DNA of 64,000 nt, taken from an uncultured Clostridium sp. (GTDB lineage: Bacteria > Bacillota > Clostridia > Lachnospirales > Lachnospiraceae). A program made the position numbers and the translations under genes. Shown here piece by piece: positions 33,907 to 43,193 of the stretch. Location of the stretch: NCBI GenBank assembly GCA_902496665.1, contig CABVBU010000009.1, positions 23,621 to 87,620 on the forward strand, written 5' to 3'. The stretch's first letter is position 1. Each line of letters begins with the position of its first letter. Below the pieces are notes generated by a model, which saw only the letters and a program-made list of their open reading frames with translations, had not been told where the DNA came from and searched no databases.

Positions 33907-36900
33907 ATGTATAACAGACACATCCGCCACCTTGTGACAGAGCTTGGAAACCGTCTGTCGGATAAAGAATTCTTAAAAAAGATCGGCCTCAGCCGCCGCA
34001 GCATGCAGCAGCTCTTCAATAAAGACCACTGGGAAGCAATATTCGAGAAAGCATTCCCGGTGACAAGACGCTTTTCCTGCGCAGAAATTCTGGAATTCTG
34101 CCGCGAAGATATGGAAAAGCTCGCAAATGAACCGGAAGAAGGCTGGCTCTCCTTCACCTATAAATATTCGACCCACATTCTGTACCCTGATGGGGATTTC
34201 TCTGCGTCCGCAGGTCCCTATGCGCCGTCTGCGCTCTATTTCTTAAACGTACTCCAGTATTTCTTTGACGAAGAACGGAAAGTCATGCCGTTCGATCCTT
34301 ACGATGATTTTCAGTTTCTAACCGAAGAAGAGTACGCGAATTTCGAGCGGGCAGGTGAGTACGCCCACTTTATCCGTGAATTCCGCGACCAGTATGTATA
34401 TGAAATGATGCGCTTAAACCGTGAGGCGACCCCATTCGAGACACTGGGACACATCGCCGGCGTCCACTACGTTGCGATGGTGGTGGCCCAGGGCCTTTAT
34501 AAGGCAGGCGTTCCCATCGATCTGGCGCTGGCATCCGGCGCGGCGGCGGGACATGACCTTGGAAAATTCGGCTGCAAGCCAAACGAGCGGGTCCCGTATC
34601 TTCACTATTACTACACGAACCAGTGGTTCACCGCCTACCATATGGAAGGAATCGGCCACATCGCCGCGAACCACTCTACCTGGGACCTGGAGCTGGACAA
34701 TATCTCCGTGGAGTCCCTGGTGCTGATCTACGCCGACTTCCGTGTAAAACAGATGCGCGGTGAGGACGGCCGGGAGATCACGAAGATCTACACCTTAAAA
34801 GATTCCTTTGATGTCATCCTCTCAAAACTCGACAATGTGGATGAGGCGAAACGGAACCGCTACCGCGTCGTTTATTCCCGCCTTTACGAATTTGAGCGTT
34901 ACATGCGCTCCAAAGGCGTGGATGTGGACCTCACAGGGAATCCGGACCCGGCGGAAAAACCGGTGGATATCGTTCTGCAGTCCGGAAAACAGATCGTCCG
35001 CTCCTTCGTATTTTGGGGAATCGAGCATAACATCGACGTGATGCACCGCCTCGGAACCGAGCGCCAGTTCGGAAATATCCTGGAGGCGGCGAGAAGCGAA
35101 AAAGACTGGAAGAATGTCCGCGCGTACTTAAATATGTTCAACGAATATTCGATCCACCTGAACCACCGCCAGAAAGAGCAGACCATCAGCTTCCTGTATG
35201 AGCTCCTCTTAAACCGCGAGGGCGACATCCGGAGACAGGCGGCGGCGCTGATCGGAAAAATGTTCGCGGATTTCAACGCCGGATACCGGAAAGAATTGCC
35301 GAAAAATATGCCGGATCCGGACGACAAGACGGCGCTGACGCTCTGGGAAGAGTATCTGGGACAGCTCGTATGCCCGGATTACCGCCTGACCCTGCAGCAG
35401 AAGAACCGAATTCAGAATTCTCTGAAATTTGTCATGGTATCCGCCATGGACCGGAGCTCGGAGAAGGTCCGGGAAGAGCTGTTCGAGGTCTTCATGAAGT
35501 GGTTTGACGAACATCACCGCCTTGTGGGCGATCCGGTATTCTACTTATTAGACTGTATCTTCTCCCTGCCCCTGGACCTTTGCAGCAAGGGCAGCCGTCT
35601 GGAACGGCTGATCCGTTTTGCCATCAGCCATATGGATGACCCGGATGAGAAGGTACAGATCGCAGCCGTCCGTGTTTTAAAGATCCTGACTCAGGCGGTG
35701 CCGCCGGAAAGCGCCTGCTACGAGATCGCCTGCGACGCGGCACACCGGATCAATCCGAGGACGATCACGCTGTTATTCTTACAGTACCGGATCTATACGA
35801 ACCTGCGTCTGGACACCACCGCCCAGCGGGAAGTCTTATACGGACACGATGTGGTCAGCGATATCTTCCTTGAAAACTTAAAGTCCGCGACCCCGTGGAT
35901 CTTGAAATCCGTAAATATCAAGCTTCTGGCAGATCAGGTAGATCACGGAAAACGGGATCACCTTCTCCATATCTGTGCCCATTTTTCCAACCTGATCAAG
36001 GTCAGCGAGCAGGTCGGTGTCCGCCACGACGCGGGCCGGGCACTCTTACGCCTTGCCCATTTACTGACAACAGACCAGAGAAACGAGATCGCGGTGGAGC
36101 TCTTAAAGGGCCTGGAAGTGGGAGAGTACGAGTTCTCCAAATACATCCCGGAATACCTCGGCGAATTCGCCTTATGGCTGCCGCCGGAACAGCTTGACGA
36201 CCTGATCGAGAGGTTACATATCCTGCTGGCAAACGGAAACGAGCGGATCGTGTCGGTTGCCCTGGATACACTGGGGATCCTTCTGGAATGCTACTCAAGA
36301 TACACGGTCCGCTTCCAGGAATCCGAGGAAGTATCCGAGGAGCGCCGCATGAAGCTTCTCGGCCTGATCTTAAGCTGTCTTGCAAACTATCGGGAGCAGG
36401 TTCGCCAGGAGGCGCTGCTTGTCATCGGACAGCATATTTTCGGTTCACAGATCCTTGCAGAGAGAGACAAGAGCAGGATGTTCTCCCTTTGCGCAAAGAA
36501 ACTTCTGTTCCTGTTAAATGAGAATAAGGGCGGCGAGCTGAGCCTCTACTACCGCGCGGCGACTTTGTCCCATATCGACCGCTTTATCTCCCGCTACCAG
36601 CTGTTCGGCGGCGCTGTGGAGACCATGACGCGGAATAAAGTTGCGTTCTTCCCGGGAACCTTCGACCCGTTTACCTTATCCCACAAGGAGATCGCAAAGA
36701 AGATCCAGGAACTCGGCTTTACCGTATTTCTCGCCATCGATGAGTTCTCCTGGTCGAAGAAGACCCAGCCGCACCTGGTACGCCGCCAGATCGTAAACAT
36801 GTCCATCGCGGATGAGTTTTATGTCCAGCTGTTCCCGGACAACACGCCGGTCAACATCGCGAACCCGGCGGATCTGCGCCGCCTGAGGGAGATGTTCCCG

Positions 36901-38760
36901 ACGGAAGAACTCTATATCGTTGTGGGGTCCGACGTGATCTACAACGCGAGCTCCTATAAAAAGGATCCGGAGGAGAATTCCATCCATTCCTTCAACCACA
37001 TCGTCTTCCGACGCCCTGGTGAGGCACACCCGACGGAAGTTTATGAGCAGATCACCGGAAAAGTCGTGCAGCTGGAGCTCCCGCAGGAACTGGAGGACAT
37101 CAGCTCCACGAAGATCCGTGAAAATATTGATAACCACCGCGATATTTCCAGCCTCATCGACCCGGTAGTCCAGGAATACATTTACCACAAGGGTATGTAC
37201 CTTCGCGAGCCGGAATTCAAGCCGATCTTACGGGCGAAAGCTATCGCCTTCGAGAACGCGGCGGGCAGGGACCGTGAAGTGCTGGACGAGCTTGGAAACA
37301 CCGTTCTCTACGGACATCCGGACGCTCAGGCGATCCTGACAAAGATCCAGGTGGAGAATGACCGCCTGCTGATCTTAAGAAATACCGTGGAAGGTGAGCG
37401 CCCGGCGGGCTTTGTGAGCTACCGGGAGATCGGAAACGAGGATCTGTTCGGCGTCTTAAAGGACATGGAGCTGGCAAACCTGGTCCGCGGAAAGAGCAGC
37501 CGGGAGATTCTTCTGATCACAGGCATCTATGCGAGAGAGGACGGCACCGGGGACGGCGGGGTGATCCGCGATGCCCCGCAGCAGCTTCTCGTTGAAGTTC
37601 TGGCGAAAGAGTTGGAGAAAAACTACAGTTTCGCGCTGTTCGTTGCGGAGCGCGGCACAGCAACGAAGGAAGTCGTGTACGTGCTGGAGAGACAGGGCTT
37701 TATCCGTCCGCATATGGCGGACGAGAGCGACAAACGGACGATATACATGGTCGATATGCATGAGCCGTTAATGTTCCTGCATAACCTGGATACTACGATC
37801 AAGGAGCCATTTGCCAGCAATCCGGCGGTTCTGGATGCTGTGGAGAAAAACCACAGGAAGCTTCAGATCGCCATGACGAAGCTGTATCCGGGAAATCTGG
37901 TACTGTCCTTATCATCCGGCATCATGTATCACCGCCTTGTAGACCGGATCACGGCGCTCAACGATGTTCCGAGAGAGCCGCTGGTGCCGAGAAGACTCGG
38001 AAAGAACATGTGCGTTCCGTTCGGTAAGATCCTGCGTGGAAAGGTTGTGCCGAACACGGTGACAAAGACGCTGCATACCGATAAGGTCTATGAGCCGGAT
38101 CTGAGCAGCTTTACGATCGAGCCGTTCCCGTACTACTCACCGTTGAAAAGCCAGATCGAGACCATCAAGTCCTTCGACCGGCCTGTGATCCTGGTGGATG
38201 ACCTCGTCCACACGGCGAACAGGCTTCAGGTGCTCGTTCCGCAGCTCAGGGAAGACGGGATCCCGATCAAGAAGGTCGTTGTGGGCGTCCTGTCCGGCTA
38301 CGGCCGCGACCTGATGCAGTGCTTAAAGGTGCCGGTGGAGAGCATCTACTCGATGCCGAACCTGCGCCAGTGGTTCGTAGAGTCCACACTGTATCCGTTT
38401 ATCGGCGGCGATACCGTGCGCCGTGAGGAGATGAAGGTTGCGGGACTTCAGCCGTCCATCAATATGATCCTGCCCTACGCGACACCGAGACTTTCCGGCT
38501 GCAGCCGGGAGGCACTTGTGGAGTTCTCGGCCTGCTGTATCGAGAATTCCAGGGATCTTTTCCAGGTCCTCGAGGCGGAATACCGGAAAATGTACGCGAA
38601 AAACCTTACCCTTTCACGACTCTCCGAGGCCGTCATCCTGCCGCTCTGCCCGGATAAGGGAAGCTGTATGGAGTATGATGAGAACCTGGCGGCGTCTGTA
38701 TATCTGGAGAATGATCTGGAGACGCTGTGGAGGATGAAAGAGTTTATGATCAAGGGATAA
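33907..38760 (+). CDS. giant multidomain protein: HD hydrolase, helical repeats, NadD-like nucleotidyltransferase, GNAT-like, PRT-like
   Basis: 1617 residues, no signal or membrane segment. Residues about 170-260 look like an HD phosphohydrolase (His182/His187, His216-Asp217 in GHDLGKFG, His245). Residues about 330-900 are all-alpha and repeat-like (HEAT/ARM type). Residues about 910-1090 form a NadD/cytidylyltransferase-type domain with GTFDPFTLSH and ISSTKIREN. About 1100-1285 resembles a GNAT acetyltransferase. About 1300-1480 looks like a type I phosphoribosyltransferase with VILVDDLVHTAN (from 1427), a degenerate PRPP loop. This suggests nucleotide, possibly NAD, metabolism coupled to its own hydrolase. 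ATG 33907 follows GGAGGT by 6 nt. Head of a run with the two next genes. Confidence 0.85.
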   Translation: MYNRHIRHLVTELGNRLSDKEFLKKIGLSRRSMQQLFNKDHWEAIFEKAFPVTRRFSCAEILEFCREDMEKLANEPEEGWLSFTYKYSTHILYPDGDFSASAGPYAPSALYFLNVLQYFFDEERKVMPFDPYDDFQFLTEEEYANFERAGEYAHFIREFRDQYVYEMMRLNREATPFETLGHIAGVHYVAMVVAQGLYKAGVPIDLALASGAAAGHDLGKFGCKPNERVPYLHYYYTNQWFTAYHMEGIGHIAANHSTWDLELDNISVESLVLIYADFRVKQMRGEDGREITKIYTLKDSFDVILSKLDNVDEAKRNRYRVVYSRLYEFERYMRSKGVDVDLTGNPDPAEKPVDIVLQSGKQIVRSFVFWGIEHNIDVMHRLGTERQFGNILEAARSEKDWKNVRAYLNMFNEYSIHLNHRQKEQTISFLYELLLNREGDIRRQAAALIGKMFADFNAGYRKELPKNMPDPDDKTALTLWEEYLGQLVCPDYRLTLQQKNRIQNSLKFVMVSAMDRSSEKVREELFEVFMKWFDEHHRLVGDPVFYLLDCIFSLPLDLCSKGSRLERLIRFAISHMDDPDEKVQIAAVRVLKILTQAVPPESACYEIACDAAHRINPRTITLLFLQYRIYTNLRLDTTAQREVLYGHDVVSDIFLENLKSATPWILKSVNIKLLADQVDHGKRDHLLHICAHFSNLIKVSEQVGVRHDAGRALLRLAHLLTTDQRNEIAVELLKGLEVGEYEFSKYIPEYLGEFALWLPPEQLDDLIERLHILLANGNERIVSVALDTLGILLECYSRYTVRFQESEEVSEERRMKLLGLILSCLANYREQVRQEALLVIGQHIFGSQILAERDKSRMFSLCAKKLLFLLNENKGGELSLYYRAATLSHIDRFISRYQLFGGAVETMTRNKVAFFPGTFDPFTLSHKEIAKKIQELGFTVFLAIDEFSWSKKTQPHLVRRQIVNMSIADEFYVQLFPDNTPVNIANPADLRRLREMFPTEELYIVVGSDVIYNASSYKKDPEENSIHSFNHIVFRRPGEAHPTEVYEQITGKVVQLELPQELEDISSTKIRENIDNHRDISSLIDPVVQEYIYHKGMYLREPEFKPILRAKAIAFENAAGRDREVLDELGNTVLYGHPDAQAILTKIQVENDRLLILRNTVEGERPAGFVSYREIGNEDLFGVLKDMELANLVRGKSSREILLITGIYAREDGTGDGGVIRDAPQQLLVEVLAKELEKNYSFALFVAERGTATKEVVYVLERQGFIRPHMADESDKRTIYMVDMHEPLMFLHNLDTTIKEPFASNPAVLDAVEKNHRKLQIAMTKLYPGNLVLSLSSGIMYHRLVDRITALNDVPREPLVPRRLGKNMCVPFGKILRGKVVPNTVTKTLHTDKVYEPDLSSFTIEPFPYYSPLKSQIETIKSFDRPVILVDDLVHTANRLQVLVPQLREDGIPIKKVVVGVLSGYGRDLMQCLKVPVESIYSMPNLRQWFVESTLYPFIGGDTVRREEMKVAGLQPSINMILPYATPRLSGCSREALVEFSACCIENSRDLFQVLEAEYRKMYAKNLTLSRLSEAVILPLCPDKGSCMEYDENLAASVYLENDLETLWRMKEFMIKG

Positions 38761-38784
38761 TAGAAAATCAGGGGGAATACAATT

Positions 38785-40047
38785 ATGATAACCTATTATA
38801 AAATTGGAGACGCGTTCTGCGCATCCGCGTATAGCGATTTGCCATATGAGAAAACGGAGAAACCGGCAGCAGGAACAAAGCTCACCTGGCTTTTTACCGG
38901 CGAACCTGGCAGCCGCCGCGCCTCATTTCTTGTAAACCATCCGGCAGAGCTCTTCGAGGAGAAAGAGGATGTCAGCTGGCTAAACACAAACAGATTAAAT
39001 GCGTCCGCATGTGACGGACAGATCAAGGAGCTCCCGGCGGAGATCACAGGCCAGATCGATGCCGGAACACTCCGCGCGGTAAACGCGTTCCATCCGAAAT
39101 TTGAGGAGATCCTGGCATACGAGCCGAAAGAGGGAAAAAAGCGAGTCCATGTCCTGGCAATTGGCGATGTGGGCAGCATGCTTTTAACGGGACTCCATCT
39201 TCTCGGCGGTGACGTGATCTCCTCCATCGGAATCTGCGATATCTCCGACAAGGTGACTGCGCGCTGGGAGTTCGAGGAGAACCAGATCGCCTATCCATGG
39301 GACTATGGCGCGATGCCTGAAGTGGATGTTGTGGACCAGGACCACCTCTTTGACTGCGATGTGTTCGTATTCGTGGCCTCAAAGGGAATCCCGCCGGTAG
39401 GTTCCGGTGTCAAAGATGTCCGCATGTACCAGTTCGAGAATAACTCAAAGATCATCGGACATTACGCGAAGATGGCAAGAGAAAAGAACTTTAAGGGCTT
39501 ATTCTGCGCCGTTTCCGATCCGGTAGATCCGCTTGCGAAGACCGCGTTCCTTGAGAGCAACAAGAATGAGGCAGGGGAGTATGACTGGATGGGGCTTCTC
39601 CCGGAGCAGATACAGGGATTCGGCCTCGGTGTTATGAACGCGAGAGCTGCATATTATGCAAAACGTGATCCGAGGTTTAAGCAGTTTTTGACGGAAGGCC
39701 GCTCTTTCGGACCTCACGGACAGGATCTCGTTATCGCGGATTCCATCGAAAACTACAACGATGAGCTCTCAAAAGAACTGACAAACCTCACCGTCACCGC
39801 AAACCTCCACATGCGCGCCATCGGCTACAAACCGTTCGTTGCCCCGGCGTTCTCATCCGGCGCGATCTCGATCCTGATGACGCTCAGAAAGCAGTGGCAC
39901 TGCGGTTCCGTGTTCCTCGGCGGCATTTACATGGGTGTGAAGAACCGCTATACAGAACATGGTCTCGAGACGGAGGCGCTGGCGCTGCCGGATGCTTTGT
40001 ATGAGAGGATCGTGTTCGCGGCTGAAAATCTTGCGAAGATCGTGTAG
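38785..40047 (+). CDS. atypical lactate/malate dehydrogenase-superfamily protein with N-terminal extension
   Basis: A 420-residue protein. The first 115 residues are not recognised. From about 120 the LDH/MDH plan appears: a Rossmann start HVLAIGDVGSMLLTG, an acidic end of strand two (GICDISDK), VFVFVASKGIPPVGSGVKDVR in place of the substrate loop, AVSDPVDPLA matching V-S-N-P-V-D, and SFGPHGQD, which keeps the catalytic His of the G-x-H-G motif. The glycine fingerprint is weaker than GxGxxG. An NAD-dependent hydroxyacid role is inferred. It starts 24 nt after the giant gene behind GGGGG. Confidence 0.7.
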   Translation: MITYYKIGDAFCASAYSDLPYEKTEKPAAGTKLTWLFTGEPGSRRASFLVNHPAELFEEKEDVSWLNTNRLNASACDGQIKELPAEITGQIDAGTLRAVNAFHPKFEEILAYEPKEGKKRVHVLAIGDVGSMLLTGLHLLGGDVISSIGICDISDKVTARWEFEENQIAYPWDYGAMPEVDVVDQDHLFDCDVFVFVASKGIPPVGSGVKDVRMYQFENNSKIIGHYAKMAREKNFKGLFCAVSDPVDPLAKTAFLESNKNEAGEYDWMGLLPEQIQGFGLGVMNARAAYYAKRDPRFKQFLTEGRSFGPHGQDLVIADSIENYNDELSKELTNLTVTANLHMRAIGYKPFVAPAFSSGAISILMTLRKQWHCGSVFLGGIYMGVKNRYTEHGLETEALALPDALYERIVFAAENLAKIV

Positions 40048-40099
40048 AGGCTGTTTCTGCGGCGAAGGCTAAAATATAGAAAAATGCTGATCTGATTTG

Positions 40100-40145
40100 T
40101 CCCGGCAGGTTTCCCGTGTGTCGGGGAGAACTGCCGGGATTTTTA
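40100..40145 (+). terminator. terminator after the LDH-like gene
   Basis: 8-bp GC stem (40101-40108 with 40131-40138) extended by an inner imperfect stem, then five T residues. Confidence 0.8.
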
Positions 40146-40240
40146 TACGTGCCGTGTTGAGGATGGAAAGCCATTGTTATAAAAATATCAGTGATCATGT
40201 ATATTGAGTGAAGCAGATTTATCAGGGAGAGTGATACATC

Positions 40241-41338
40241 ATGGAGAGTGACAGATTGTTAGTTCTATATCCGCAAAAACGCGGCCCGGAGAAAGCACGG
40301 GCGCGGGTGGACGAGGTTTTGAAGGAGGCGCTCGACGGAATCAATGCTGAGATCGTGGAAGACATGGATTTCCTGGAACAGGATCCATACCGGTATCGTG
40401 GCCGCCGTCTCCTGTTCGTAGTTCCGTTAGGCAAAAACGGCATCAACCGCGGCTACTACGAAGTTCTCGCCTGGCTGCGGGGCGGTGACCAGGTTCTCGC
40501 GGGCGCGACTGCGGGCATGATCATCGACGCGGAGAGCGAATTCTACACGAAAGCGACGGCAAGAGAGCTTGCGGTGGCGGCAAACTGCGCCGGATGTGCC
40601 TTTGTCGGCCGCCCGCTGGTGGAAGGAACCGCCTCCCTCGATAACTACCTGATCCAGGCCGCCAACATGAACACGGACCGGTTCGGCGCTTATAAAAAGA
40701 GCGCTGCGATCCTGGCACATCAAATTCTGGAAGAAACATGGAAGCCGAAAGAAGAATCGCACCTTCTGGTCCTTCACGCCTCAAACCACCGGACCTCCAA
40801 TACCCTGGCAATCTGGCAGAAAGTAAAGGAGCGCCTGGATGACCGGATCAGGATCCAGGAGATCAACCTGCGAAACGGAACTCTCGTGGACTGTTCGGGA
40901 TGTCCATACCAAATGTGCCTGCACTTTGGCGAGCAGGGAAAATGCTTCTACGGCGGAGCCATGGTGGAGAACATCTACCCGGCGGTCAAATGGGCCGATG
41001 CGATCCTGCTCCTCTGTCCAAACTACAATGATGCCCTGTCCGCGAATATGACAGCGTTCATCAACCGCCTGACCGCCCTGTTCCGGACCACGAGATTCTA
41101 CGACAAAGCCCTGTTCGGAATTATCGTGTCAGGCTATTCCGGCAGCGACCTTCTCGCTGGACAGCTTGTTACGGCCCTGAACATGAACAAGACCTTCTAC
41201 CTTCCGGGCAATTTCTGCATGATGGAGACAGCCAACAATGCCGGTGCTGCCATGAAGCTTCCGGGTATCGAGGACAGGATCAAGGAATTTAGCGAAAAAA
41301 TGACGCATATACTGATAAAAGAGACACAAAATAGCTGA
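40241..41338 (+). CDS. flavodoxin-fold NAD(P)H-dependent FMN reductase-like protein with novel N-terminal domain
   Basis: A 365-residue protein. Residues about 165-365 match the NADPH-dependent FMN reductase/flavodoxin-like fold: HLLVLHASNHRTSNT (FMN phosphate loop), a Cys cluster CSGCPYQMCLHFGEQGKC, and ADAILLLCPNYNDALSANM. The first 165 residues, GKNGINRGYYEVLAWLRGG and GATAGMIIDAESE, form a domain I do not recognise. It is preceded by a terminator, so it has its own promoter, but it is adjacent to the NAD-type genes. Oxidoreductase activity is inferred. Confidence 0.75.
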   Translation: MESDRLLVLYPQKRGPEKARARVDEVLKEALDGINAEIVEDMDFLEQDPYRYRGRRLLFVVPLGKNGINRGYYEVLAWLRGGDQVLAGATAGMIIDAESEFYTKATARELAVAANCAGCAFVGRPLVEGTASLDNYLIQAANMNTDRFGAYKKSAAILAHQILEETWKPKEESHLLVLHASNHRTSNTLAIWQKVKERLDDRIRIQEINLRNGTLVDCSGCPYQMCLHFGEQGKCFYGGAMVENIYPAVKWADAILLLCPNYNDALSANMTAFINRLTALFRTTRFYDKALFGIIVSGYSGSDLLAGQLVTALNMNKTFYLPGNFCMMETANNAGAAMKLPGIEDRIKEFSEKMTHILIKETQNS

Positions 41339-41465
41339 TACAATTTTTGAATTTCAAGAAATTGTGTGCCAAAACTTTACATCGCGGAAGTGAACAACTG
41401 CAATTATGAGAAAAGCAACGAATGGCTGAAAGATTTCAGACGTTTACAAAAAATACTAATATTTG

Positions 41466-41494
41466 TTGCAAAAGTAACAATGGAGATGTATAAT
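41466..41494 (+). promoter_or_regulatory. promoter of the TAXI-TRAP operon
   Basis: TTGCAA, 17-bp spacer, TATAAT (41489-41494). Confidence 0.85.
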
Positions 41495-41557
41495 ATGTTC
41501 GTAAGTTTCCTTTGCTGAAACGTTGTGCAAAGGAATAGAAAAAGGAGGTAGAAAGAT

Positions 41558-42604
41558 ATGAGAAAGAGATTTTCCGCAGCAATGGCACTCGCATTATCCT
41601 GTGCAATGGTACTGACCGCTTGTTCCGGCGGCAGCAAACCGGCAGAGACCACAGCCGCCGCAGCTGACACTACTGCAGCCGCAGCTGAAACAACAGCCGC
41701 CGCCGCAGCCGCCCCGAGTGGTGATGCCCAGAAGTTAACAATGGGTACTGGCGGAACCACCGGTACATATTATGCATTCGGTGGCGTAATCGCGAATGTA
41801 TTAAACAGCAAAGACATCGGAGTGAACATTAACGTTCAGTCTACCGGTGCTTCCAAAGCAAATATCTACCTTGTAAACGACGGTGAAGCAGACCTCGCGA
41901 TCGTACAGAACGACGTTATGGACTATGCTTACAACGGAACTGACCTCTTCGCAGAAGAAGGCGCAGCAAAAGATTTCACAACAGTTGCAGCCCTTTACGC
42001 TGAGGTTTGCCAGATCGTATCCTCCGGCGATATCAAATCTGTCGCTGACTTAAAGGGCAAGAGAGTATCCGTTGGTGACGCAGGCTCCGGTGTTGAGTTC
42101 AACGCACGTCAGATCCTCGAGGCTTATGACATCTCCTTCGATGATATCCAGGTCAACAACCTCGGATTCGGTGATTCCGCAGATGCATTAAAAGACGGCA
42201 AGATCGATGCTTTCTTCTGTACAGCAGGCGCACCGACAACAGCGATCGTAGAGCTCGCTACAACAAATGCGATCAACCTTCTTGAGATCGATGACGAGCA
42301 TGCGAAGAAGCTTGCGGATGCACATCCGTTCTACACAACATACGCAATCCCGGGCGGCTCCTATAAGGGCGTTGACGATGACGTACAGACAGTTGCTATC
42401 AAAGCTACTCTGATCGCATCACCGAAGCTTTCCGAAGAAACAGTTTATAACCTCACAAAGGCTATTTTCGATAACAAAGATGAGATCGCTTCCACACATG
42501 CAAAGGGCGAAGAGCTTGATCTCGAATATGCGGTTTCCGGTATTTCTGTTCCGTTCCATCCGGGTGCTGAGAAGTACTTCAAGGAAGTAGGAGCAATCAA
42601 GTAA
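41558..42604 (+). CDS. TAXI-family TRAP transporter solute-binding lipoprotein
   Basis: A 348-residue extracytoplasmic protein. Lipobox LTAC ends the signal, then an Ala/Thr linker to about residue 50. The TAXI pattern is clear: MGTGGTTGTYYAFGG, STGASKANIYLVNDGEADLAIVQND, DLKGKRVSVGDAGSGVE. TAXI proteins feed fused TRAP permeases driven by ion gradients, commonly with dicarboxylates or amino acids. It follows AGGAGG by about 8 nt and heads the operon. Confidence 0.94.
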   Translation: MRKRFSAAMALALSCAMVLTACSGGSKPAETTAAAADTTAAAAETTAAAAAAPSGDAQKLTMGTGGTTGTYYAFGGVIANVLNSKDIGVNINVQSTGASKANIYLVNDGEADLAIVQNDVMDYAYNGTDLFAEEGAAKDFTTVAALYAEVCQIVSSGDIKSVADLKGKRVSVGDAGSGVEFNARQILEAYDISFDDIQVNNLGFGDSADALKDGKIDAFFCTAGAPTTAIVELATTNAINLLEIDDEHAKKLADAHPFYTTYAIPGGSYKGVDDDVQTVAIKATLIASPKLSEETVYNLTKAIFDNKDEIASTHAKGEELDLEYAVSGISVPFHPGAEKYFKEVGAIK

Positions 42605-42609
42605 TTACC

Positions 42610-43101
42610 TTGAAAAACAGGAAAGTAAGATTCTTTACAGTGGCAGCAATAATCACGGCAATTATTGCTGCCACTCTTGCCTATACTTTACGAAGCGGAG
42701 ACTATCTGGTCCTGAGGAACGGAGACACAAACGCAGAATATGCCCGCTTCCGGGTAAAAGAGGGGGATGAATTTTCCGTAATGTTCATCCACTCGGTAAA
42801 TAAGTATCCGCTGACGGACGTTTATGAGATCCGTGACCACAAGATCTACGTGATCCGCACGATCTACAATAATTTCGGCGCGGGAGTGCAGACGGAGATC
42901 GAGGATGGGCAGACGCTTACGTATGATGAAAACGGGGAGATGGTCGTTTCCGGGTTTAATAAGGAAATGCCGTATCTCTCATATATCGTGGGTACGGTCT
43001 CGGACCACACACTCACACTTCACGGAAAAGAAATCAGTTTGAGGGATCTCTGCGGACGCAACAGCAAAGTAGAGTTCTCCTGTGAACATAAAGGATTCTA
43101 A
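42610..43101 (+). CDS. DUF1850-family protein of TAXI-TRAP operons
   Basis: A 163-residue protein with one N-terminal membrane helix and a beta-rich extracytoplasmic domain (FSVMFIHSVNKYPLTDVYEI, NNFGAGVQTE), as in DUF1850 proteins that accompany TAXI transporters. The start appears to be TTG 42610, 5 nt after the binding-protein stop and with no good ribosome site; translational coupling is likely. Its role is unknown; an accessory or maturation role for the transporter is inferred from conserved context. Confidence 0.8.
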   Translation: MKNRKVRFFTVAAIITAIIAATLAYTLRSGDYLVLRNGDTNAEYARFRVKEGDEFSVMFIHSVNKYPLTDVYEIRDHKIYVIRTIYNNFGAGVQTEIEDGQTLTYDENGEMVVSGFNKEMPYLSYIVGTVSDHTLTLHGKEISLRDLCGRNSKVEFSCEHKGF

Positions 43102-43193
43102 GCGTTAAAAGAGTTTCGGACATATCCGGCGCCTGTTTGTATAGGGGGTATACAGGGGCAGTGCCGGAAACGAAATATAAAGGAGGGATTGGT

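Noticed and set aside
33665..33937. 90-codon ORF before the giant gene
   Set aside because: No ribosome site, no recognisable features, and it runs into the real start region of the 33907 gene.
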